NCBI RefSeq assembly: GCF_000003815.2
Contig: NC_049980.1
Location: forward strand, 29,557,818 to 29,621,817
Direction of reading: 5' to 3'
Length of the DNA: 64,000 bases
DNA from: Branchiostoma floridae
Lineage: Eukaryota; Chordata; Leptocardii; Amphioxiformes; Branchiostomatidae
In this document: piece by piece, positions 51,170 to 63,115 of the stretch
How positions within the stretch are numbered: the stretch's first letter is position 1
Layout of the letters: the number at the start of each line of letters is the position of its first letter
The notes under the pieces: model-generated
What the model saw: only the letters and a program-made list of their open reading frames with translations
Told to the model about the DNA's origin: nothing
The model's database searches: none
Made by a program: the position numbers and the translations under genes

Positions 51170-51352
51170 ACACATAACAATGATCTACTTGTAAAAGACA
51201 CAAACAAACAAACAAACAAGATGAACCTTTCTACAGCATGTAGTGCATAACGCAGAGACAGCAAAGCTACTGGGTGGTATACCCAACACTTTACACTGTT
51301 AAGTTTTTTATTGAGACATTATAAACTTTCAACCCCCATTAAATCATAAAGG
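51170..51352. repeat. Dispersed direct repeat, copy B
   Basis: The partner of copy A, with base changes and small indels (roughly four-fifths identical by eye). Two same-orientation ~175-bp copies flanking 1.2 kb could be terminal repeats of a small LTR-type element, two insertions of one short repeat, or a segmental duplication. No tRNA primer site or polypurine tract was convincing. Confidence 0.85.
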
Positions 51353-54032
51353 ACAGTGCCTCTTGACTTCTTTTATTTGTGAATCGCGTAGAACGTTTCC
51401 TAAACTCAGCCGTAAAGATGCCTCCTTTTACTACCGTCTTACTAGAGTATTTGGGTTGATAAATGAGAACCTGAATCTGTAAGCTGCCTTATCATGTTTG
51501 TCACGAATGGTGGGGCCGAATCTGGTGCTTGTCTGGAGGGTTTAGTCCCGTCAACTGACATAGATAGCAGCCCTACATTTGTCAACAGATTCAGAACTAG
51601 TCTCCAGGATTTCACAATCATAACATTGAAGGCAATAGACAAGAAATGCAAATCCAAGGCTCTGGATTTAAACCATTTTATCCTAAGTTTGCATGGTTTA
51701 TGTGTGCATTTCCTTCCTTTCTACACGCGTTTCTTTCTGAGAAGAGTTGATAGCAGACTTCACGACTTTATAAGATACTAAGTTCATTGTCAGTGTCCCC
51801 ACCAAACTTTCGTACTGACATAAGTCCTACTTAAGGGAGTTAAGCAATCTCTGGAAGAAACGGTTCGAGAGCTTTCCGCACTGTACAATAAATAACATTG
51901 GAGACGCGGCCGTGATAAATTTTTACTTCATAAAACAAACTTAAGGACTGTCTTTCACCTGCAGAATGACGGATGACACCCACAAGGGCTCCGTTTCGTG
52001 CGGTTAACATTTCTCAAGGATTCATTTTAAGTTTCAGAGTTGCGAAATCGTAAATGCTGTTGTGAGAAAAGTGTACGGATTTTCTTTGGACACGTGTAAA
52101 TGTTGCAGTGCGAGGAGGTCACTGGGAATCGGTGTTAATAAATAAGTCCAATATCATTTTAGAAAACCTAAATCCTTGTCCTTTTCATCTAGGCATCTAG
52201 TACGCTTTTATTCCTAGAATAGAGTTGAGAGTTAACCAAATCCCATCTTCCATGCCCTTGCTCTATTGAAATCGAAAAGCAGACCAGGTAATCTGTATCC
52301 ATTATACACACTCTCCACTAGTCCGACAATTTCATCTGAGGTCAAAATAGAGAGGAAACGAATCAGCAAGAATCTCAAGTGATGTCCTCGATTATCACTC
52401 CCTGAATGATTCTAGAGGAGGTTTTACTATCGAATATATCCTTTCTTCATGCATCAAAAATTTACGGGACTTAATTTTTAAGTATTTAAAAAAAAGTATG
52501 ATGTGGTTTGCCCTCCCGAGACATGAACTGACGATTTCATTGATCATGAAGTGGACCACACTTTTCACCACAAGTTGTTCCATCTGGCAACAAAGACTTC
52601 AAAGTAAAGAAGTTTCTGGTTCTCGTACAGAACTGCCGTCTTTAGTTCCTTGTGACACAAATCTCTAAGTCTAGAAAAAGTTTTTTTTTTTATGTAACAT
52701 GACTTAAAAGGCTTCTTTCTACTTTACTACATGGCGTTATGTCGTTTATTGTCGAAGAGATATCAGTTGTGTATTTTGTATCTTGAAAAGTTGTTAAGAT
52801 GTTTTAGATGTAAGGTTTGATCGACAGTAGTCTCTAAGCGTGAGTTAAGATTCTAGTTTCTTGGATTTCCTAGATCTGAGGCTAACGCTATCAGCGGTAA
52901 TGTACCCGGTGCAGGTGCTATGTTCTGTTCCGGCAGACACTTTTCTTGACGTGTATTTATTTTGGCTGGCGACACTTCGCTTGTTGTACCAAGCATGCAG
53001 CCCGGGCAACCTCGCGTGTCAAGCCGCCGGGGCCAAGTTTGTCTGGAACGTGAGACCCCTGAGGGGCCCCGGGGGCTATAGGGGGGGACACACGGCCGAC
53101 CCTCTCCGTACCGCAGATGGGGAAACAAAGGAGCGTCACCTGTTCCAAACTTGAGCAAATCCGTCAGCACGGACCGTCTTGAAACGAAAGTTTTCTCGGT
53201 ACTGGCGGGCCTGCGGGCCACGGTGACGGGTCGGGTTGCGGCGGGCGGGCGCGGAGGGGAGCGCACGGGATCAGCAGAGATCCGTTAAGCCGGCACTTGG
53301 ACCTGACCCGAGGGTCCTCCATGTTTATTTTGCTCACTGCCGGGACAAAAGAGGGTTCCTCTTGCCAGCCGGGAGGGGAACTTTGATACCCTAACCGTGC
53401 CGTGCCATTCCGCGGACTCCCTCCAGGTGGGAAGCCGCCAGCCACAACTCAAACACCTGGTCAAGAAAACTCCACAACGGCGCGTAATAAAGTCCCTGAA
53501 CACCTTTACAACAGTGTCTATAACTCTAGTAGAACCGCGCTCAATACGTATGTTCTACTGATATACGTATTCACTATACACAGAGAACATGTTGCATCAT
53601 ATGGCCATCTTCGCCATCTTAACAACGGACGCACAGAAAAAACCTTTGCACCTGCGTCCAGAAATGACAAAAGAAGGCGAAAATCATTCTTCTGAATTCT
53701 CTCAGGTCTTAAGAAACGAAGCAACAAACGAAAAGGAGATGATTTAAGACGTTTTTAAGAAGGTATTTCGTTTCACGTGACGGCTTGCTTCCCCCCTTTG
53801 TGTTGGTCGACATTGTTTTGAATTTACCCTAAAGGTGACAAAAAGTGAAAGCTTAGCAACACCTGGGGTCGGAGGTCACACAGGTGATATTTTGACAATG
53901 GAGATGAACCATTGAAATAACTCTCCGCCCGGGGGTCAGCCACAAAGAACTTAAGCGTGCCGGCTTTCTCAGATGTTGATTTGGAAGGTCGAGGACTCAG
54001 ATGTGGAAGGAGATATGCCATTGGACAAAGTT
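51353..54032. other. Intergenic DNA with a GC-rich island
   Basis: The CpG-rich part at about 52900-53460 yields long frames on both strands (for example 52853-53266 minus and 52861-53154 plus), none with a domain. The rest is AT-rich. No RNA gene was seen. Confidence 0.4.
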
Positions 54033-54629
54033 GAATCAAAGTTTTTTGTTTGTCAGTTATTTTTAGGTGGGGGGTTGCTACAACAATTGTCCGCCAACTC
54101 AACTGTGCTAACTTAACGATCAAGATGAGCACTACTCTTCACGTTAAGTGAACAAAATCTTTATGTTTATAGACAGATAAATGAATTGACCTCTGAATAT
54201 ATATATATATTGATGACTGCTTGTATCATTGACCAGGTGAATCAAAGTTTTTTGTTTGCCAATTATCTTTAGGTGGAGGTTGCTACAACAATTGACCGCA
54301 AACTTAACTGTGCATCAAGATGAGCACTACTCTTCACGTCAAGTGAACAAAATCTTTATGTTTATATATATATACAGATGAATAAATTGACCTCTGAATG
54401 TATATTGATAATTGCTTGTATCATTGGCCAGGTGAATCAAAGTTTTTGCCATCCTTTTAGAGGGGGCGGGGGTCTACTACAATTAACCGCAAACTTAATT
54501 GTGCTAACTTAACGATCAAGATGAGCACTACTCTTCACGTAGAGTGAACAAAATCTTTATGTTTATATATATGCACAGATGAATAAATTGACCTCTGAAT
54601 ATATATTGATGACTGCTTGTATCATTATC
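54033..54629. repeat. Tandem array of three ~200-bp units
   Basis: Units start at 54033, 54239 and 54434, each with gaatcaaagttttt. All three share agatgagcactactcttcac, agtgaacaaaatctttatgt, aattgacctctgaat and (a/g)(c/t)tgcttgtatcatt. Unit lengths are about 206, 195 and 196 bp, differing through TA-tract length and small deletions (for example ctaacttaacga is missing from unit 2). The monomer size resembles satellite DNA, but only three copies are present. No coding capacity. Confidence 0.92.
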
Positions 54630-56819
54630 AGCAGAACTTCACCACCAAAGTCCGGCCAGTAAATATTGCACCACACTAATCCAATAAGATGTCAGTAATA
54701 TAGTCGAAACTACATACAAATGGTGACACAAATAAAGCAGCAAAAATACAGCACTAACACCAACATTACAACTAGGTACAGTATGAGATAAACTCCGGTC
54801 TTTCCGAAAATCAGTTTGAAATGATAGAATTAGCAGAAATGGCAGTTCACTTCACCTACAACGGAAACTATTTCCCTAATCTAAATATGAAATATACTAT
54901 AAATATCACAACATGTTTCAATATTAGCAGACATCATGCGCAATCGTAGCATTATACTATACTTCCAAGGAAGCACTGAGAACATTTAATTAGCAAATCT
55001 GGCGGTTTGATCAGTGCCGCTCTAATACCCGAGTTATGGATGATATTTCCTTCCCATATAAACCCTGCTTCATCCCGCGTTGTTGACAACGTTGAACATG
55101 AATAGTTACCGCATTGCAAGTAAAATAGCGCTTAACTGACATCTTTACGACGACTATACGGCACAGGTACGAATTTGTGGCTCGCCTTATGGAAAACCTC
55201 AACACGACCAGAAAATTACACATAAATCTGCAGACAAAAAACGGTTAAAGATCCAAACGGCTTGGTAATATATACTGGAAGCGTTTTAGTAGAGGAAAAA
55301 GAAGCCTACGTCTCCCACACGAGCGGATGATATGTTTAAATAACAACTATGTTAGCCATGCAAAATCACAAAGGAAAGTGACAAAAAACAAAAATATTAG
55401 CATCCTTCAACTTTATTTCTTGACGCGCAAACAAACAAACAAACCGACTTACTAACTAACTAACTAGCTGACTCTTCTATTAAACAATTCTGAAAGGAAT
55501 TCCTAGCAGTGTGGACGTGTTGAAAGAAGAGTTCATGATTTGCGGAGATTGAAAGGTACAAATGGAGGATAATGGGAACAACATGTAAGCGACATTCCAA
55601 CAGAATAAAACTATTCGGTTAGGCTAAAATTCAATTTCCGTGGGGACATACACGAAATGCCAGGAATACTTAGCTAGGGCCGTTTACAATCAGACACTAC
55701 GATTGGCATGTTAAGTATAAAAACCTTATATGCGATTGTAGATAATGTTTTGTAAAGTTTGATGCTTTTGGTACAAAACATGTTTCAGGAGTTGGCAGAA
55801 GCTCGTAAATATGTCAGAATACCGGGTATAGACCCGAACGTCTGTATAGTCATTCTTATGTGTGTAGGACCAAAAACTAAAAAAGTATGAAAATTACAAC
55901 ACAGATAAGAATATTTGATACAACCACGAGTCATGACAGGAATTCAAGCACCTTTCAAAAAAGTTTTGAATGTTTTGTAAGCTTTCTGCAAACTGTTTAA
56001 GTAGGCAAGTTTAAACATGCACCTTGTCCGCCATAGAATATCATTTCCCAAACGACAAATGTACATATTATACAGTCAAGTAAATATTATAGTCAAGTCA
56101 GTCTTTTTGTCTAAACCTACATCAAAATTTTGCTGTAAAAACGCATTTTATGTGAAGTTCTTCCTGGTGAAGTCGTTGAAGAACAGATGTACACAAGGCA
56201 CAGCAGACTGTCACCAGCCAGTCATTTTTCATCTTCATAATTTCCCAGGATCCACTGCAGCTGCTACAGTTGTTCGGAGCAACTGTTTTTTGGATGGTTG
56301 TGAAGCAATAAATCATTTAACACGAACGTCTAGTAAAAAAAAAACTTTCAGACTTCCTCTTAATAACTGTTAATTATTTTAGCTGCATTAAAAGTCTACC
56401 AACTGAGATTTCTGTCTATATTCTCAGAAGATGTGTAAGCGAAGGTTAGAAGTTTAACAAATAATATGATAGATTAATGACGTGACCTAACCCTTAGCAA
56501 TCAGCGATAAAGACTACCAGTACAATGTCTGCTGCTAAACTTCACGTGTAAGTACACTTTACAACACTTAAAGATAGAGCAGATCGAAAGAAAAAAGGAG
56601 CGTTTGTCTCCTAAATGGTTTATCCAGGTACCCCCTCCCATGTGCCCCTATCGCCCCATCTTTGTTTAGACAAGGGCGCGGGGATTAGACCTGCTCGACT
56701 GTTTTATTTCAAACATGAGCTTGACAGGGTAAATAACGGTGTCGCTGAAGGCGTGACATGTAGAACCCTACCCTTCCCCGCCTTCCCGGGGAAACGTGAG
56801 CTAACCTCGATAAGGACAT
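54630..56819. other. AT-rich intergenic DNA
   Basis: It includes CAAA and ACTA tetranucleotide runs at about 55427-55467. No gene, RNA or recognisable mobile element was seen. Confidence 0.45.
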
Positions 56820-58054
56820 CACCTGCACGGCTTCTCACCTGTCTTCTTACATTACAACCTCTTCTGACTGACTTAAACTAGCAAACTGTTTCCTGAAGTC
56901 TTACTACAAAGATTGAAAGTGGGTGCCCTTTGCAACAACTTTCGATGATCTTAACCGCCTTACATTAAGTGGGTTTATTTCGGCATCCTTTCCCTTTTCG
57001 ACCCTCTTCTTTACATTTTCGATGGCCCAAGAAGTCTGGCTCACAGGCTTCGTCAACTTCGCACAATGGCTTAAGATAATTCTGGATGTATAAATCACTT
57101 CGATTTGTTCACCAGCGACGAAAGAAACGTGTCGTTTTAACTTGATACCATTCGTTAACTTGTTGTGTGCCTGATAGGTTAGAGATGTAGTTAGTACGTA
57201 ACTTGCTGCCAACTATAAGGAAAGTCTACGTTAATCATAGCACTCTTCCATCCTCCTACCAAGTTCTTCATTCTTCCTTTTGTAACTTAAAGGAGGGTCG
57301 ACGTTCCAGACGCAGAGGTGGTCATGGCTTGACACTGCTCTAAACCGTGTAACAGGATAGCTTGTGGAAGGGACCACCTCACCTGCCCCGGGCGGCTATA
57401 GGTTCGCAGTGGCCCGGAGACGCCGAGCAAACACAGCCTTGTATCGGCGTGTGTCGCAGTCTACTGACACTGAAAAGCCACCAGGCTATTTACCCAGCTA
57501 CCGGGCTTGCCGACCCGTCTCCGCTGTTTGTGTTCCATTCAGCGGTCGAGTGGGAAAGTTAGAAGAGTCAGAAAGGTCTTTGCCACGACGGGGACCCTAG
57601 TGAAAGGTCCGGGCACTGATCATGAGGTGACAGACAAACCTCCTTAAAAAAACTAGAGAAAGTTTGGATGAATAAAAGACCACCTAGAGTGCGATTGGCC
57701 ACACCTGGGGAAAGGTGTGTTGCTGCAAACACGCCCACGTACGTGTTAAGAGGAAAAGTACAGGTAAGAGGTATGTCAAAGGTAAACGAGAGAGACGGCT
57801 GAATTTGATGGGACCTTTGCCTCAGCAAAACCACAAGTATGTCCAAAGTCACTCCGGTGTATTCAGGGTCACAGAAGCATTTCTTTCACACCCAATCAAC
57901 GCGTGAATGGAGGCTGTCCACCGTGAACGAGGTAGTTTACCTGGCCTTTGTTCCAGGTGTTTTCTCTAGGTGTTCTCTTACCTGTTCCGTGACAGACAGA
58001 GAGCCCAACACCTGCGGGTCAGGTACGAGCTCATTGTGAGCGCTGAAACAGGTG
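56820..58054. promoter_or_regulatory. Homotypic cluster of CACCTG/CAGGTG E-boxes
   Basis: Exact CACCTG or CAGGTG hexamers start at 56820, 56836, 57380, 57702, 57954, 58009 and 58049: seven in 1.23 kb, where about 0.6 would be expected in random sequence, with extra ACCTG half-matches. This E-box is the target of Snail and ZEB zinc fingers and some bHLH factors. A 6-bp stem (cacacc/ggtgtg, 57700-57719) lies within. Frames in the region have no domain, so an enhancer or silencer role is inferred from density alone. Confidence 0.4.
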
Positions 58055-59799
58055 GTTTGGGTGGAAGAGGGGGACTTCGTCAAGGTCAATCGACAAGGTC
58101 AAGACAGAGAGTACGGAAAAAAAGACGATCTTCAAAAACGGCTAGCATTCCAGCGATGTAGTTCATGTAGGAAATGGTACAAACACTGCTTCACCTTCAG
58201 CTGTTTACACCCAGAACACCAGAACATGCATACACCTACATCAGCAACGGACAAACAGTCAAACGAGCGTGTTTGATATTATGTAATAAACCCAACAACA
58301 CCTCCAATATTGCGGAAACTCGCCGCATTTCCCCTTAAGTTACTCCTGTCAGAAAGAATATGTTTTTTTTTCATGGCTAAAGACAAGCTGAAAATATCCA
58401 GACCTATACTGGCAATATGTACATAAGCTATCAGCAATGTCCTGATAATTGTATGTCACTTAGAGTGATATCACAGATATGGCGAAAAGCCCTCGTCACA
58501 ACATCGCTTTATAACACACATGTTTATGGTCTTAAACGAAGAGTCTTCTTTTTCACGCACCATAAGATGTAAATTAACAAAATAAAACCTATTATATGTA
58601 ATAAAAATAGTATTTTTCATAAATGAGATAGAAGAAACTTGTTATCTAAAAGAGCGCCAGGCCCCATCATATTGCTGACATTGCTAATGTATCTATGCAG
58701 TAATGCTCCATACGGTGGAGATTTGTGACATCCCTGCTGGCCCCACCACACCCATTCTCGCACGGAGCGTGTTCATTGTTTCATCGGATCGTCCCCTGTT
58801 GTAACCAGACATTAAACCGCCCATAAAAGGACCCCATATCACAGTCAACCCGGCGAAATCACCCCATCTTTCACAGTCGCGCACTTATCAGCATAACATC
58901 CCGCCATATCGGTAATATAGCTCGCCATGACAGAATGATATGCACCGCCGTGTCATTGTCATATCTCATGTTCATAACATTACCTTTGCTTTTCTAGCCA
59001 CCGCGTCTTCAGGGGTCCGCCGACCGGCCGGGGAAACTGGCCTCTTCTTTGGTAGGAGGCGGAATTTTACTTTCTTCCCGCGGAATTGTCAGAAAAATAC
59101 ACCCCAAATGTCTCTCCGTCAATATGAGATAGCGCAGAGCGACTGTCGCGGAACGACCATACGCAAATGACATGAGAACGACAATGACAAGGAATTCAAT
59201 TCTCTTAAATGCTTTCCCCGCCCAGGAAGAAGCACATTTTACTACAGTGTTTTCCCTCTTTTAATTCGGGGAAACCTTGGAGAGAAAATAGTCCCCGCTT
59301 GGGGAAGGTGTGGAAGGCGAAGTGGATGTCGACCCCGACTGCATGCACCACAGACACGGTGACATAGCTGCCCTTGTCAGGGCGTGGCACAGACTGGGGA
59401 CGGCTCTGTGAAATGGCAGACTGCAGAGGGACCTATTATCATAATAACCCTCTGGTCCGGCCAAAGTAGTCCAGTTTACGTATCAAGCACGACACTTAGC
59501 GATTCAATGTGGAACTGACTAGCGTCATCGTCTGCAGAAGCTGCTGGAAATATGAATGTTACACTTTCTACTAAAAGTTTATATACAGGACTTGTCTTCC
59601 ATTGCAATAGGCGGCCTGTGCACCCCCTGTCATCTTGCAACGGGCCCACCACTGAATATCTTTTTACTTGTTGATTTATACGTTGTTCATTGCCAATAGA
59701 TACAAATACAAACAAAGGTTAGGAGACCCGATAGATCCATTTGAGCCTTTGTAGATTCTTTGTTTCATCTTGTCTCGTTGGTGATACAAATAAAACTGT
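58055..59799. other. Intergenic DNA with a candidate regulatory patch
   Basis: The segment 58680-58960 is balanced in composition, repeat-free and contains the CArG box listed separately. The remainder is AT-rich. No gene was recognised. Confidence 0.35.
58821..58830. promoter_or_regulatory. CArG box (SRF-type site)
   Basis: CCATAAAAGG fits CC(A/T)6GG exactly, the site bound by serum response factor, and includes CCATAAA, a posterior-Hox-type core. There is no visible promoter or gene within reach, so function is unproven. Confidence 0.3.
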
Positions 59800-60490
59800 A
59801 ATTAGCATTATTTAGGATGGTCTTTTTGGCAAAATACATAGGATGTACAAGTAGAAATCCTTTTAATTTGGTAGAATTCCATGTTCACATTTGATCATAA
59901 CTCACACATGTCACAAGTCGGTAATTCCCATCATTTACCACTTTAGAATTACTGATGGCACTTTTGCATTAGTTACCCAAAGTAGACTCTCATTTGCATA
60001 ATTAATGAGTCACCTTCCATAAATTATATACATTACGTGCATGAAGGTGAGGAAAACACAGATTATGCAACTTAAATTTCTCCAAATCAATTTCAACTAA
60101 AACTCCTTATTTACATAATTTTCATGTCATTGTGTACATCTCTATCTAGACAGCATGCACACCGAATATCATGGACATTCGTAGTTCATTTATTTAGTTA
60201 TCGTCTACCAAACTACTAAAGAAACAAGACCTTATCATGTCCAGGTCAAAAGTACAAAAACTGGATGTTTTTCTGCAGTACTAAGGTCACACACCAGGGG
60301 GCCTAAAATCGACAATGACCATCGTCTTTCCTTCCCCTATCCACATAACAAATGTCATTACAGTAATACAATCCATCCAGAGGTTCTTAAGTTATGCTGA
60401 CAACAAATATCCGAAAACAAACACACACACATAGACACACCAAAAACAATACCTCTATTTTTCATGGAGGTACATGTAATAGGTTCACAT
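59800..60490 (+). repeat. Probable old interspersed repeat
   Basis: The run ctcatttgcataattaatgag, then gaaggtgaggaaaa, then caccgaatatcatgg, then cctaaaatcgacaatgaccatcgtctttcc, an ACAC tract and a closing small stem-loop (acctctatttttcatggaggt, 60452-60472) has the texture of a mobile-element remnant I associate with lancelet and mollusc genomes. Without database comparison I cannot name it. No coding frame survives. Confidence 0.45.
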
Positions 60491-61627
60491 TTGCACGAAC
60501 TATTGGAGGCCAAAGGAAAAGCGTAAACTGCCGATTATCTCGTCTTTTAAATCGCTAAATGAACAAAAGAACGCATGGCTACAATGTACCATGCATCTAT
60601 GGACTGAAATACCAACAAAAAAATGAAATCCAAAGACCAATTTCAGCTGATGCTACAATGATGAACTCGAGCAATTTAAAGGCTGATGTATCAAAAGCGA
60701 CATCTAGCGACCTGCATTTGAAGATGACTTTCTCGATCAGGATGATATTGTTCATGAAACTAGTTAGTACTCTATAAGAAGTGACCCAAGCCGATGCTCC
60801 GGAAGAAGTTTAAGGTGTGGGCAAAAAAGTCCGGAGTGTTGCCCTAAGGGTCACTGAACGGTCTCCGAAAAGAGAAAGGAAAATAGGGGCGGGTTTGTAT
60901 CTATTAGTGTCCTTACTTATCCAAACGTTAACTCCGAGTCTCGCGTCTCTTGTGCAACACATTTCTCGGCAGTAGGTACAAACTGTGGCAAATGCTACAC
61001 AAACTCCGTGGTCCGCGGCTGGACAGGTTACCATCTCAGTCTCAGGATGCCACATAAGCACCTCTGATCTGCCGTGTCACGCTGTTTCTCTTGCTGTTGT
61101 TAGCCAAGTTTCTTATCCATATAGTACCGCATATAGCACACATGCATTGAATTTGCAATTTAGTTCAAGCTTCATGTGTCTGTCTTTCCATACCTTCTTA
61201 ATACCTCCAACCTAAAACCAGCCCAATCCAGCCCAAATGCCTCAGCTCCTCCAAAGCTCTCCATCTACCTCGAGCTCCGCCCGGCCTCCCCGGCGTAGAT
61301 CAACAAGATATAGAAATGCAAGGCTCTGAGGCGTATAGAAGGTCTATAGACTATGGACAGGTGAGAATGTACAGGTGGCTAACGAGAACACGTGGACAGC
61401 TCCAGACCAGGTGTCGCTTCTTAACGACGCGAAACTCGGTCAGGAGTGCTCACGTGCCTCACTTAGAATAGAATGTAGATTTTCAATGGAATGCACTGGT
61501 GAAATGTGGGGAAATTCAAAATCTTTCATTCGGCTTAAACTTGAATATGATGAGGTTGTATGATATGGATGTACAATTTCCAACTCACAGCTGATAGAAC
61601 GTATCTAATACCGAATGTTCACTTAGA
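60491..61627. other. Intergenic DNA, no gene seen
   Basis: Short frames only. Nothing recognisable apart from C-rich runs near 61210-61290. Confidence 0.45.
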
Positions 61628-61850
61628 CCCCCTTTTCACTAGACGGCGATCGCGCTGCGCTCTCACTGCGACCTAAATAGTAATCTTCGCTTTCACACTA
61701 GGTATACCATACAAAACGTGAAAGTGTGACTGCGAAGACAACAAAACACACAAAGTGTAAAAAGATTCGTTTCTTTTCTATACAATTCGTTGAGCGATAT
61801 GTCAAATCGCAGAGAGAGCGCGACGAGGTCGCCGTCCTAGTGGAAAGGGG
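61628..61850. mobile_element. 223-bp TIR element (MITE), copy 2
   Basis: Begins CCCCCTTTTCACTAGACGGC and ends GTCCTAGTGGAAAGGGG. It aligns along its whole length with 17098-17336, same orientation, with base changes and a few small deletions (for example ggatatgtg and tttaggtcg are absent). Its outer inverted repeat is better preserved at the right end (gcgaccgcct-type pairing against gaggtcgccgtcctag) than in copy 1. The inner pair tcttcgctttcacac/gtgtgactgcgaaga is also kept. No coding capacity. Confidence 0.87.
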
Positions 61851-62416
61851 ATATTACTGTATCCAACAACCAGAGCTAAAGGCGATGTCTTCACCTCTTT
61901 TGCATATCATACAAAACCCGCTCTTCAACAGATCTGCTCAGCCGAGTACAACAATTAGCCAGCTGGCGGAAGGTAGTGGATGTTTCCTGAAACGTCTGAC
62001 CGTTACCAAAATCATGTCCAGTTCCTTGAATTGAGTAAATGCTATTTGGCATATCTTTTTACCTGGATGTCTAAGCCGTCGTCGACTTAAAGGAGAGAAT
62101 GTATTGTAACAGACTGAAACGCTTAACTTGTACACTATGGCCATGTTCCTGTAGTCATAGTTTTAGAACATACTAGTATCATTGTATTGAATGCTTTGTC
62201 ATTGTTGTCATATATTGTACCGTGTACAACAGTCGAACAATAAAGTTAATTCATTCACCCAAGCTCCTTGATTCACCCATAAAAGTACTCTCTTTGGACC
62301 ATCAAAGATGTGTCTTTAGGTTTCTTCATCTCCCTTTAGGCCACACTGACTTATTTTTATGGCTGACATCCTCTGGAGACCCCAAGACTGTGCGAGGGCG
62401 AATTTCACCTCTAGTA
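61851..62416. other. Intergenic DNA
   Basis: No gene, RNA or repeat was recognised between the two TIR elements. Confidence 0.45.
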
Positions 62417-62750
62417 AAGCTAAGGCACAACCCGACGCACGTGCAATTTGTCCGCGCGTTTTTTTTGGGATGCCACGTCCGCCACGTATTTCTGAAAACG
62501 TTCAGGCTGTACAGGGCAGGCGCGTCGCCCGTACTGGCACGTACGAGGGGCGAATCCGCAGCCCGATGGCACACATAGTTTTGCCTGCACGTAAAGTTCT
62601 ACGGCGTGTCTGCGTGCTCCAAAATCTGTCGGATTCCCTTCGAGTTCGTACGGAGGCGCTACTTACCACTTACGGATCCCAAAACAATACCCACGTTTTG
62701 ACACGTAGACAGCACGTATTTGCACTTACGGCAGGTTGTGCCCTTAGCTT
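62417..62750. mobile_element. 334-bp TIR element
   Basis: The left end aagctaaggcacaacccgac and the right end, read in reverse complement as aagctaagggcacaacctgc, are inverted repeats continuing with mismatches for about 35 bp (cacgtgcaatttgt against taagtgcaaatacgt). The interior is rich in ACGT/CGTAC steps and codes for nothing recognisable; frames of 118-133 codons here reflect GC content. The target-site duplication was not resolved. Confidence 0.7.
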
Positions 62751-63115
62751 AAGACTGTAAGAGACAATCGTCGCCACTTCAAGAGCGCTATGGCCCCATG
62801 TCCTGTCGATGTGCCCTCTCGTGACCCAAATCGCGAGAACACAAGTGGTTTATGTTATTGAGAACATAGCCCTAGCCTACTTAGATATCCATATGTATTT
62901 GCCTAGACCTGTTCTTGTCGTCAAATGCCTCTGTGTCACTTTTCATACTTTTCTACCAGCAATCAATATCTTGTTTATGTAGTTCCTAGCAGGGTGACCA
63001 AATTTAGCACAGTTGCCTTCTTTTACTTTAGCGTATACGTAATACGTAGGGGTCTCTTCTGAATTCAGAGTAAAGCATTGTCGGTGTCCTCCATACAGAC
63101 TCCTTGCTATGGCTA
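62751..63115. other. Intergenic DNA downstream of the SDR gene
   Basis: No gene seen. I found no AATAAA for the minus-strand SDR transcript here. Confidence 0.4.
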
